The position numbers were made by a program, and so were the translations under genes. A stretch of 64,000 nucleotides of DNA. Source: Gelidibacter salicanalis (GTDB taxonomy: Bacteria > Bacteroidota > Bacteroidia > Flavobacteriales > Flavobacteriaceae). Shown here one piece after another: positions 1 to 7,817 of this stretch. The stretch covers positions 1 through 64,000 of the forward strand of contig NZ_VORX01000006.1 in the NCBI RefSeq assembly GCF_007997285.1. Reading direction: 5' to 3'. Position 1 is the first letter of the stretch. Each line of letters begins with the position of its first letter. The notes beneath the pieces are model-generated. The model saw only the letters and a list, made by a program, of their open reading frames with translations. It did not search any database and was not told where the DNA came from.

Positions 1-135
1 CGAAATGGTTGATTAAAAATTCAGGAAGAATGAGTTTCAGTAGGTCCAAATAATTTTCCAAAGTCAGGTTTTTTTTGCAAAAATCAAAATTCTATTTCAA
101 TTCACACACAACTTTTAGGAATGATCCTCGAAGTA
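1..135. other. Left-edge sequence without an assignable gene
   Basis: A short plus-strand reading frame enters from the left edge and stops at 51-53 (its last residues end in FSRSK), so this could be the 3' end of a gene lying mostly outside the window. Too little is present to identify it. The hairpins at 161-194 and 274-307 would fit as terminators for such a gene. The rest is AT-rich and shows nothing else recognisable. Confidence 0.25.
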
Positions 136-283
136 AGCCCTAGTAGGCCAACAAGAATTGAAATCCCGATTTAGAAATAAGTCGGGATTTTTTGTTTGAC
201 AGCTCTATCTACTAGGGCGAGAAGTTTATGCTGAGCGAAGACGAAGTGAGCCCTAGTAGGCCAACAAGAATTGAAATCCCGAT
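136..283 (+). repeat. Direct repeat of about 35 bp, two copies, with an intervening inverted segment
   Basis: The same 35-bp stretch, starting agccctagtaggccaacaag and running into a hairpin arm, occurs at 136-170 and 249-283. Between them, 209-218 (ctactagggc) is the exact reverse complement of 137-146 and 250-259, so either copy could pair with it. A segment at 230-246 (gctgagcgaagacgaag) differs at two bases from the 23-bp repeat family found around 22249-22809. Function is unknown. It looks like a duplicated terminator region that also carries a small interspersed repeat. Confidence 0.7.
161..194 (+). terminator. Rho-independent terminator-like hairpin
   Basis: Stem aaatcccga (161-169) pairs with tcgggattt (182-190) and is followed by a T-rich run. 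The same stem recurs at 274-303 and in longer form at 37768-37792. Confidence 0.6.
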
Positions 284-307
284 ATAGCAATATGTCGGGA
301 TTTTTTG
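274..307 (+). terminator. Rho-independent terminator-like hairpin, second copy
   Basis: Stem aaatcccga (274-282) pairs with tcgggattt (295-303), followed by Ts. It belongs to the second copy of the duplicated block and differs from the first mainly in the loop. Confidence 0.6.
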
Positions 308-394
308 TTTTTTGGATTTTCTTTAAATAGAACATAGAAAATAGAATAGAGAGAAGAGAGAAGAGAGAAGACTGTTCGATTACTAAATTATCCC

Positions 395-1353
395 AAATTT
401 GATTATTAAGGCTGACTCAAGTCTAACAGCGCTGCGGTCTTGATTCTTGGTTCTAGCAGCGTAGCGATCTTTTTTACAAGAATAGAGAGAATAGAGAAGA
501 GATGATGGGGAGCTAGAATCAAGTTCTGACTTTTTATTCCAATTGTGTAAATTAGGCTTTATCCAGATTCCAAAAATCCAAATCTCAAAATAAAGCCCAC
601 TCCAATCTAACAGCGCAGCGGTCTCTATTCTCTATTCTAATAGCGAAGCGGTTTATTTCAACAGCGAAGCGGTCTATTTTAAAAGAACTGAGAGAATAGA
701 AAAAAGAGAAGAGATGATGGGGAGCTAGAATCAAGTTCTGACTTTTTATTCCATCCAATTGTGTAAATTTGGCTTTATCCAGATTCCAAAAATCCAAATC
801 TCAAAATAAAGCCCACTCCAATCTAACAGCGCAGCGGTCTTGATTCTTTATTCTAATAGCGAAGCGATCTATTTCAACAGCGAAGCGGTCTATTTTAAAA
901 GAACTGAGAGAATAGAAAAAAGAGAAGAGATGATGGGGAGCTAGAATCAAGTTCTGACTTTTTATTCCATCCAATTGTGTAAATTTGACTTTATCCAGAT
1001 TCCAAAAATCCAAATCTCAAAATAAAGCCCACTCAAATCTAACAGCGAAGCGGTCTCAATTCTCTATTCTAATAGCGAAGCGGTCTATTTCAACAGCGAA
1101 GCGGTCTATTTTACAAGAATAGAGAGAATAGAAAAAAGAGAAGAGACGCCTGGGAGCTAGAATAAAGTTCTGAGTTTTTATTCCAATTGTCTAATTTAGA
1201 CTTTATCCATATTCCAAAAATCCAAATTTTATTATCAAAGCCGAGTCAAATCTAACAGCGCAGCGGTCTTGATTCTTTGTTCTAACAGCGCAGCGGTCTA
1301 TTTCACAACAGCGCAGCGGTCTCTATTCTCTATTCTAATTGCGCAGCGGTCTA
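395..1353. repeat. Tandem array of about 216-bp units with the motif aacagcgNagcggtct
   Basis: Units begin at 561, 777 and 993 (spacing 216, 216), with a shorter unit boundary at 1205 (212). Degenerate partial units lie on both sides. Units 561-776 and 777-992 differ at only about six positions by eye. Each full unit carries three copies of a 16-nt motif (for example 609-624, 639-654, 660-675), giving about 16 copies over the array, all in one orientation. The array separates the duplicated hairpins from the usp gene. The unit length is a multiple of three, so minus-strand frames of 70 codons recur in it, but they have no protein-like features. The near identity points to recent amplification. 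Confidence 0.85.
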
Positions 1354-1358
1354 AATTC

Positions 1359-2183
1359 CTATATTTTAAAAGTAATCACTGGGCGTTTCGCATGATTCAC
1401 CAGGTCTTCACTAATGCTGCCATTAAAGAAATGCGCAATCCCCTGTCGGCCATGGGTGCTGATGCCAATTAAATCGGCATCAATCTCTTTTGAAAAGTTC
1501 AAAATGCCCATTTCAACACTCTCATCATTGTAAATGTGTGTGGTATAGTCTTTAAAATCAGAACCTTTTATGAAATCCTGGATCCGGCTGTTGGCTATTG
1601 CCGTAGGTGTAAAACTATTGGCGGTATTGACCATGACCAAATACATTTTGGCGCCAAACAATTTTGCGATGTCGGTGGCTTGTTTGTAGGTCTCTCGATT
1701 ATCTTTGTTAAAATCTGAAGCAAATACAAATCGATCTACACTAAATTCGGCGTGCTCATTCTTGATAACCATCACCGGAATATCTGAGGTGCGGACCACT
1801 TTTTCAGTATTAGAGCCAATAAACATTTCTTTCAGTCCTGAAGCTCCGTGAGATCCCATGACAATCAAATCGACATTATGTTCGTGGCAGGTATCAATAA
1901 TGCTGCTGAATGAGGGATAGTTTTTTACAATATCGTGCACCACAATACCTTTCAGATAATCTCGAGACAAAAGGTCTTCAAATTTTTGTTGGGCTAGTTT
2001 CACAAAAAACATGGCTTCTGGTAAAGGGCTGGCCGTGTTCATCATATCAACTTCTTGCATGGGCAGCTCGAGCATGTGCAAGATAAAGATTTCAGAACCA
2101 TGTTTTTTAGCCAACTGAGCGGCTACTTTTAGGGCGTTTTCGGCCTGTTCTGAGAAGTCGGTGGGTACAAGAATTTTTTTCAT
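1359..2183 (-). CDS. Universal stress protein, two tandem UspA domains
   Basis: A 274-residue cytoplasmic protein made of two UspA-type domains (about 1-141 and 149-274). The first begins with the usual ILVPTDFS and has the nucleotide-binding pattern G110-x2-G113-x9-G123-S. In the second the first glycine of that pattern is serine (S242-x2-G245-x9-G255-S), so ATP binding there is less certain. Tandem-domain Usps of this length are common in flavobacteria and are linked to stress survival; the ligand and client are not known. It is transcribed divergently from rimP across a 154-bp gap and ends at the edge of the 216-bp repeat array. Family call firm, specific role not. Confidence 0.92.
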   Translation of the reverse strand: MKKILVPTDFSEQAENALKVAAQLAKKHGSEIFILHMLELPMQEVDMMNTASPLPEAMFFVKLAQQKFEDLLSRDYLKGIVVHDIVKNYPSFSSIIDTCHEHNVDLIVMGSHGASGLKEMFIGSNTEKVVRTSDIPVMVIKNEHAEFSVDRFVFASDFNKDNRETYKQATDIAKLFGAKMYLVMVNTANSFTPTAIANSRIQDFIKGSDFKDYTTHIYNDESVEMGILNFSKEIDADLIGISTHGRQGIAHFFNGSISEDLVNHAKRPVITFKI

Positions 2184-2241
2184 GAGGTGGAAGATATGTA
2201 GTTAATCCTAAATTTAATAATAAAAATCGACTTTATATCCT

Positions 2242-2273
2242 TTGGATAAATCAATAAAAAAATTGTATATTTG
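2242..2273 (+). promoter_or_regulatory. Promoter of the rimP-nusA-infB operon
   Basis: A -7 box TATATTTG (2266-2273) matches the Bacteroidota consensus TAnnTTTG. A TTG -33 element lies at 2242-2244 with a 21-nt gap. Transcription would start near 2280, just before the leader hairpin. Confidence 0.65.
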
Positions 2274-2299
2274 CACCGCTGAATGGTAAAAGAAAACAC

Positions 2300-2326
2300 G
2301 AGGGGACAAGAAAGTCCCCTCTTTTT
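2300..2326 (+). promoter_or_regulatory. Leader hairpin with T-run upstream of rimP (possible attenuator)
   Basis: Arm gaggggac (2300-2307) pairs with gtcccctc (2314-2321) around a 6-nt loop and is followed directly by five Ts. It has the form of an intrinsic terminator yet lies between the predicted promoter and the rimP start at 2338, so it would act within the operon's own leader. NusA, encoded downstream, is a pausing and termination factor, which makes feedback attenuation plausible. That link is inference. Confidence 0.6.
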
Positions 2327-2337
2327 ATACTAATTAT

Positions 2338-2805
2338 ATGCTGAGTGAGAAGACAGTTAAAGACTTAATTAATAACGGATTAGAAGAAAGGCCAGATCTT
2401 TTTCTAATCGATTTGAAGATAAATTCTGATCATAAAATCAGCGTGGTTATTGACGGCGATAACGGTGTGACTGTAGAAGATTGCGTGTTTGTAAGTCGGG
2501 CCATTGAGAACGATTTAGACCGAGAAGAAGTCGATTTTTCTTTGGATGTGGCCTCAGCGGGTGCCACATCACCTTTGATTAATGAGCGTCAGTATAAGAA
2601 AAACATCGGCAGAACTTTGGAAGTGAAAGCAAAACCTGATTTGAAAATTGAGGGTGAATTAACGGAAGTTGATGAGGCTGGAGTGACTTTAGAGTGGACA
2701 ACAAAAGAACCGAAACCAGTAGGTAAAGGTAAAATAGTGGTAAATAAGCAGGCTAAAATTATGTATGATGATATTTTAGAAGCTAAAGTGATAATAAAAT
2801 TTTAA
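2338..2805 (+). CDS. rimP: Ribosome maturation factor RimP
   Basis: A 155-residue cytoplasmic protein assigned to RimP, which helps assemble the 30S ribosomal subunit. The N-terminal part has the characteristic acidic stretch with VVIDGDNGVTVEDC and a following LDVASAG segment; the C-terminal part is a small beta-rich domain. It is the first gene of a tight plus-strand operon with nusA 11 bp downstream and then infB, the standard rimP-nusA-infB order, which strongly supports the call. The ATG at 2338 follows the leader hairpin by about 12 nt, and no purine-rich Shine-Dalgarno sequence is evident. Confidence 0.95.
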   Translation: MLSEKTVKDLINNGLEERPDLFLIDLKINSDHKISVVIDGDNGVTVEDCVFVSRAIENDLDREEVDFSLDVASAGATSPLINERQYKKNIGRTLEVKAKPDLKIEGELTEVDEAGVTLEWTTKEPKPVGKGKIVVNKQAKIMYDDILEAKVIIKF

Positions 2806-2816
2806 TTCGATAAGTT

Positions 2817-4049
2817 ATGGAGAATATTGCGTTAATTGATTCTTTTTCAGAATTTAAGGACGATAAATTAATCGATCGTGTCACCTTAATGGCGATTTTA
2901 GAAGATGTTTTGAGAAATGCATTGAAGAAGAAGTATGGAGATGACGATAACTTTGATATCATTATAAATCCTGATAAAGGAGATTTAGAAATCTGGAGAA
3001 ACAGAATTGTTGTCGCTGATGGTGAGGTAGAAGAGCCTAACCAAGAGATTGAATTATCTGAAGCACGCAAAATTGAACCGGATTTTGAAGTAGGGGAAGA
3101 TGTTGCAGAAGCCGTAAAACTTATCGATTTAGGAAGACGTTCTATTTTGGCATTGCGTCAGAATTTGATTTCTAAAATTCATGAGCATGACAATACGAAT
3201 ATCTACAAGCACTTTAAGGATTTAGTAGGTGAAATTTATACGGCGGAAGTACACCATATCCGTCACAGAGCTATTATTTTATTGGATGATGAAGGCAACG
3301 AGATCATCCTTCCAAAGGAAAAACAAATCCCTTCTGATTTCTTCCGTAAAGGAGAAAATGTGAAAGGTATTATAGAAAGTGTTGAACTTAAAGGTAATAA
3401 GCCAACCATCATCATGTCTAGAACCGCTCCGGTATTTTTGGAGAAACTGTTCGAGCAGGAAATTCCAGAAGTTTTTGACGGTTTAATTACGGTTAAGAAA
3501 GTAGTACGTATGCCAGGTGAGAAAGCGAAAGTTGCGGTAGATTCTTACGATGATAGAATTGACCCTGTGGGCGCTTGTGTAGGGATGAAAGGATCTCGAA
3601 TTCACGGTATCGTTAGAGAGTTGGGCAATGAAAATATTGACGTCATTAACTACACCAGTAATATCCAGTTGTTCATCACCAGGGCTTTGAGTCCAGCAAG
3701 GGTGACCTCTGTAAAACTTAACGAAGAAACCAAACGCGCTGAAGTGCTTCTTAAACCAGAAGAAGTGAGTAAAGCAATTGGTAGAGGCGGTCACAATATT
3801 CGATTGGCTGGACAGTTGACAGGATATGAAATTGATGTCTTTAGAGAAGGTGCTGAAGAGGATGTTGAATTATCAGAATTTACTGATGAAATTGAAGGTT
3901 GGATCATTGCAGAATTCAGCAAAGCAGGTTTAGATACTGCTAAGAGTATATTAGAACAAGATGTTCAGGATCTGGTTAAGAGAACCGATCTAGAAGAAGA
4001 AACCATTTTAGATGTTATCAGAATTCTTAAGGAAGAATTTGAAGAATAA
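2817..4049 (+). CDS. nusA: Transcription termination/antitermination factor NusA
   Basis: A 410-residue RNA-polymerase-associated factor that controls pausing, termination and antitermination. Domains in order: N-terminal polymerase-binding domain (about 1-130), S1 domain (about 135-200), first KH-type region with VGMKGSRI (about 253-260), second KH region with the GRGG loop near 322-325, then a short acidic helical tail. It is shorter than the E. coli protein (about 495 residues) because it lacks the two full C-terminal acidic repeats, as is usual outside Proteobacteria. It lies between rimP and infB in one transcription unit. Confidence 0.97.
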   Translation: MENIALIDSFSEFKDDKLIDRVTLMAILEDVLRNALKKKYGDDDNFDIIINPDKGDLEIWRNRIVVADGEVEEPNQEIELSEARKIEPDFEVGEDVAEAVKLIDLGRRSILALRQNLISKIHEHDNTNIYKHFKDLVGEIYTAEVHHIRHRAIILLDDEGNEIILPKEKQIPSDFFRKGENVKGIIESVELKGNKPTIIMSRTAPVFLEKLFEQEIPEVFDGLITVKKVVRMPGEKAKVAVDSYDDRIDPVGACVGMKGSRIHGIVRELGNENIDVINYTSNIQLFITRALSPARVTSVKLNEETKRAEVLLKPEEVSKAIGRGGHNIRLAGQLTGYEIDVFREGAEEDVELSEFTDEIEGWIIAEFSKAGLDTAKSILEQDVQDLVKRTDLEEETILDVIRILKEEFEE

Positions 4050-4078
4050 CACATATTAAGTTATATTAGAAGCAATTT

Positions 4079-6925
4079 ATGGCTGATACAATTAGATTAA
4101 ATAAAGTATTAAGAGAACTCAATATTTCCATTGATCGTGCAGTTGATTTTTTAGAATCAAAGGGCGTGACGGTGGAGAAGAGTCCCAATACGAAAATATC
4201 AGAGGATGTTCACTCCATTCTTTCCAATGAATTTCAAACTGATGCCAATAAGAAAATGGCCTCCCAGGAGGTTAGTGAGGCAAAGTTGAAAGAAAAGGAA
4301 GAATTGCGTGAGCAACGTGAAAGAGAGATTGAGGAGAAACTGAAGAAGGAAGAGGCCAGCAAACAAGTTGTTAAAGCAAGAGCGTCTTTAAGTGGGCCAA
4401 AACAAGTAGGTAAAATTGATCTGGATCCTAAGAAGCCGGAAGCAGTTGAAAAACCTAAACCTGAAGCGCCAAAGGTTGAAGAGAAACCTAAGACTGAAGA
4501 GCCTAAGGTGGACAAGCCTGTTGAAGAACCAAAGCAGCCTAAGCCTTTGGAGCAACCTGCACCCGTTGAAAAAGCTGCACCTGTAGCTAGGGAAACGCCA
4601 AGGGTGGAAGCTAAGGAAGAGCCTAAAAAGGTAGAGACACCTAAAGAAGAGATTAAAAAAGAAGCTCCAGTTGTAAAAACTGAAACGCCAAAAACTACGG
4701 AGGCCCCTAAAGGTCCTGAAGTGGCGCAAACACCAAAAACTCCTGAATTTGGTGATGAGCAAATCAAAACACAATATCAAAAATTAACCGGACCTAAAAT
4801 TGCCGGTGAAAAGATAGATCTTTCTCAGTTTAATAAACCGAAGAAGAAAAAAGAAGAGAAAAAGCCTGCTATTAGTGACGCTAACAAGAAAAAGAGACGT
4901 CGTATTAGCAAAGGGCCTGCAGCTCCTGGCGATAAGCCGGCTTTTGGTGCTAATAGAGGTGCAAGTCCAAATTACAAAGGGAAACCTGGTAATAGAACCA
5001 GTACTGTAAAAGAAGAACCAAGCGAAGCTGATGTACAAAAGCAAGTTCGTGAGACACTTGAAAAACTTCAAGGGAAAACGAATAAAGGCAAAGGTGCTAA
5101 ATATAGAAGAGACAAGAGAGATCAACACCGTACACAAACGGAAAAGGATATCGAGCAGCAAGCAGCGGAAAGCAAAGTGTTGAAAGTAACTGAATTTGTT
5201 ACGGCAAGCGAGGTGGCTACGATGATGGATGTGCCAGTGACGCAAATCATCTCAGCATGTATGTCGTTAGGGATGATGGTGACCATGAACCAACGTTTGG
5301 ATGCTGAAACTTTATCAGTAGTTGCTGATGAGTTTGGGTATGATGTGGAGTTTGTAACCTCTGATCTTGAAGACAGCATAGTTGTTATTGAAGACAAACC
5401 TGAAGAGTTGATTGAACGTGCGCCGATTGTTACCGTAATGGGACACGTCGATCACGGAAAAACGTCACTTTTGGATTACATTCGTAAGGAGAACGTTATT
5501 GCTGGAGAATCTGGTGGTATTACACAGCATATTGGTGCTTACGGCGTACAGTTAGAAGGCGGTCAGAAGATGGCATTCTTAGATACACCGGGTCACGAGG
5601 CCTTTACAGCCATGCGTGCTCGTGGAGCTCAAGTAACCGATTTGGCGATTATTGTAATTGCTGCGGATGATGCGATCATGCCACAAACTAAAGAAGCTAT
5701 TGCCCATGCGCAAGCAGCGGGTGTGCCAATCGTTTTTGCGATTAATAAAATAGATAAACCTAGTGCAAATCCTGAAAAAGTAAAAGAAGGCTTGGCACAA
5801 ATGAACTTGTTGGTTGAAGACTGGGGTGGAAAAATCCAATCGCATGATATCTCCGCTAAAACAGGGGAAGGGGTTAAAGAATTATTGGAGAAAGTATTGC
5901 TAGAAGCCGAATTGTTAGAGCTTAAAGCAAATCCAAATAAAAATGCCGTTGGTACGGTAGTAGAAGCCTTTTTAGATAAGGGTAGAGGATATGTATCTAC
6001 CATCTTAGTACAAGCTGGGACATTAAAAGTTGGAGATTATGTACTTGCTGGTAAAAACAGTGGTAAAGTAAGAGCAATGCATGATGAACGTGGAAATGAC
6101 GTGAGAAGTGCAGGACCTTCTACACCAGTCTCCATCTTAGGATTGGACGGGGCGCCACAGGCAGGTGATAAGTTTAACGTCTTTGCTGATGAGCGCGAAG
6201 CGAAACAAATTGCAGCAAAACGTACACAGTTACAACGTGAGCAATCTGTAAGAACACAACGTCACATCACGCTTGATGAAATCGGTCGTCGTATCGCCCT
6301 TGGAGATTTCCAAGAGTTGAACATTATTCTTAAAGGTGATGTGGATGGATCAGTGGAAGCTTTGACCGACTCGTTCCAGAAATTGTCAACTGAAGAAATT
6401 CAGGTGAACATTATCCATAAAGGAGTAGGGGCCATTACTGAAAGTGATGTGTTGCTAGCTACTGCGTCTGATGCCATTATTATCGGATTTAACGTACGCC
6501 CAATGGGGAATGCACGTCAAATTGCAGACAAGGAAGAAATTGATATCAGAATGTACTCTATTATCTATGACGCGATCAATGATCTTAAAGATGCGATGGA
6601 GGGCATGTTGTCTCCTGAGCTGAAAGAAGAAATTACGGGTACCGCTGAGATCAGAGAAATCTTTAAAGTTTCTAAAATTGGAACGATTGCCGGATGTATG
6701 GTGACTACAGGTAAGATCTTCAGAAATTCAAGCATCCGCTTGATTAGAGAAGGTGTGGTTGTTTACACAGGAGAACTGTCCTCATTGAAACGATTTAAGG
6801 ATGATGTTAGAGAAGTTTCTAAAGGTTATGATTGTGGTATGCAAATTAAAAACTATAACGACATTAAAGAAAATGATGTTATCGAAGCGTTCCATGAGGT
6901 AGAAGTGAAAAAGAAATTGAAATAA
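4079..6925 (+). CDS. infB: Translation initiation factor IF-2
   Basis: A 948-residue GTPase that brings initiator fMet-tRNA to the 30S subunit. It has an N-terminal IF2_N helical domain (about 1-55), a long low-complexity linker rich in Lys, Pro and Glu (about 110-250), and a basic stretch. The conserved GTPase core has the P-loop GHVDHGKTS near 455, DTPGHEAF near 502, NKID near 555 and SAK near 593. Domains II to IV follow and end about residue 948. The linker makes it longer than average. The linker's biased composition creates long antisense frames that are not genes. It is the last gene of the operon and is followed by a strong terminator. Confidence 0.97.
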   Translation: MADTIRLNKVLRELNISIDRAVDFLESKGVTVEKSPNTKISEDVHSILSNEFQTDANKKMASQEVSEAKLKEKEELREQREREIEEKLKKEEASKQVVKARASLSGPKQVGKIDLDPKKPEAVEKPKPEAPKVEEKPKTEEPKVDKPVEEPKQPKPLEQPAPVEKAAPVARETPRVEAKEEPKKVETPKEEIKKEAPVVKTETPKTTEAPKGPEVAQTPKTPEFGDEQIKTQYQKLTGPKIAGEKIDLSQFNKPKKKKEEKKPAISDANKKKRRRISKGPAAPGDKPAFGANRGASPNYKGKPGNRTSTVKEEPSEADVQKQVRETLEKLQGKTNKGKGAKYRRDKRDQHRTQTEKDIEQQAAESKVLKVTEFVTASEVATMMDVPVTQIISACMSLGMMVTMNQRLDAETLSVVADEFGYDVEFVTSDLEDSIVVIEDKPEELIERAPIVTVMGHVDHGKTSLLDYIRKENVIAGESGGITQHIGAYGVQLEGGQKMAFLDTPGHEAFTAMRARGAQVTDLAIIVIAADDAIMPQTKEAIAHAQAAGVPIVFAINKIDKPSANPEKVKEGLAQMNLLVEDWGGKIQSHDISAKTGEGVKELLEKVLLEAELLELKANPNKNAVGTVVEAFLDKGRGYVSTILVQAGTLKVGDYVLAGKNSGKVRAMHDERGNDVRSAGPSTPVSILGLDGAPQAGDKFNVFADEREAKQIAAKRTQLQREQSVRTQRHITLDEIGRRIALGDFQELNIILKGDVDGSVEALTDSFQKLSTEEIQVNIIHKGVGAITESDVLLATASDAIIIGFNVRPMGNARQIADKEEIDIRMYSIIYDAINDLKDAMEGMLSPELKEEITGTAEIREIFKVSKIGTIAGCMVTTGKIFRNSSIRLIREGVVVYTGELSSLKRFKDDVREVSKGYDCGMQIKNYNDIKENDVIEAFHEVEVKKKLK

Positions 6926-6942
6926 TTTAACACTATAGAATT

Positions 6943-6972
6943 AAAAAAGCGACTCCGAGAGTCGCTTTTTTT
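6943..6972 (+). terminator. Terminator of the rimP-nusA-infB operon
   Basis: A 13-bp stem, aaaaaagcgactc (6943-6955) with gagtcgctttttt (6959-6971), and a 3-nt loop, ending in Ts. It starts 17 bp after the infB stop. With A and T runs on the two sides it may also work for the minus-strand gene beyond it. Confidence 0.9.
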
Positions 6973-7141
6973 ATGTCTTATAGTTTGGGATGTGAAATGT
7001 TCTTAAAGTCTCTTACGCCGTCTAAAAGGTGTTCAGTTTTATTTGAAAATTGAGTCCTCTATTGATCCCTAGAAACCTTTCATAAGAATTTTGATCTTAC
7101 GTAGTCTCGGCAACGATGACATGGGTTCAAACTGACTGTTT

Positions 7142-7519
7142 TTATTTGATTTTAGGCAACAGGATAAACGCATTAGCATAGCTTTTCTTAACCGTCATGA
7201 GGGCGCGGTCAGCTTCTAATCGTGTTCTAAAATTTCCCACCCAAATCTTGTAATTTGGTTGTTCGTATTCAATGGAATTACTCCATTCTGGGAACAAACT
7301 GGTGGCTTGGCTTTTTGCAGACTCTGCGCCACTTCTGGAGCCATTATACACCTGAATTCTAAAAGCCTCCATACTGCGCAAGTCTTTTTTAAACTCTAAC
7401 AGTTTTTCAATATCTTTTGGTTGTTCAACGGAAACCGTGCCTTGTTGGGCCACGACCACATGAGTGCTAGAAAAAAGAGTAAGGGCAATAAAGGCTAATT
7501 TTACAATAGGTTTTATCAT
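7142..7519 (-). CDS. Secreted SPOR-domain protein
   Basis: A 125-residue protein with an N-terminal signal peptide (hydrophobic residues 5-23, cleavage probably after VVAQ). Its C-terminal half resembles a SPOR domain (FRIQVYNGSRSGAESAKSQA through YKIWVGNFRTRLEADRAL, about 53-115). SPOR domains bind denuded peptidoglycan glycan strands, so a periplasmic cell-wall-associated role is likely, though no partner can be inferred. It is a lone minus-strand gene between the infB terminator and the divergent respiratory operon, with a 298-bp gap to actA. The family call rests on overall pattern, since SPOR sequences are poorly conserved. Confidence 0.8.
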   Translation of the reverse strand: MIKPIVKLAFIALTLFSSTHVVVAQQGTVSVEQPKDIEKLLEFKKDLRSMEAFRIQVYNGSRSGAESAKSQATSLFPEWSNSIEYEQPNYKIWVGNFRTRLEADRALMTVKKSYANAFILLPKIK

Positions 7520-7729
7520 GGTGTTTTATGCTTTTTAATTATATATTCCTTGTTTGATGTTGTAATTGATTTATACTTAACCATTCACAATTTGCAAAAA
7601 TATCAAATTTAATTTGCAATCCGCTCATGTCATTTTAATTAACTAGAATAAGGGTTGGTTTATTATTTAGAATGTTTATAAATTATCAATTAACAGAACT
7701 GTAACATTTCCATAATCGACTTTAAGTAT

Positions 7730-7737
7730 TACTTTTG
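7730..7737 (+). promoter_or_regulatory. Putative -7 box of the act-cox respiratory operon
   Basis: TACTTTTG fits TAnnTTTG and lies 36 bp before the first in-frame ATG of actA. No clear TTG sits at the -33 distance, so the promoter is only moderately supported. Confidence 0.45.
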
Positions 7738-7817
7738 CGAGAGATTTTATAACTGTATTTTTTTCTTTTTAAATGAAAAAATCATACCAAAGTTTGGAAG
7801 ATAATTCAACTAATAAT

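Noticed and set aside
585-1013. Two 70-codon minus-strand frames in the 216-bp array
   Set aside because: They recur only because the repeat unit is a multiple of three. They begin with TTG, have no recognisable domain, and consist of repeat sequence.
395-1353. Possible CRISPR array
   Set aside because: Units are about 216 bp and nearly identical along their length; there are no short palindromic repeats alternating with unique spacers, and no cas genes lie nearby.
1269-1472. 67-codon plus-strand frame
   Set aside because: It straddles the repeat array and the 3' end of the usp gene on the opposite strand; it is a shadow frame.
4234-4767. 177-codon antisense frame in infB
   Set aside because: It results from the Lys/Pro/Glu-rich linker of IF-2 read backwards, giving a serine-rich low-complexity product.
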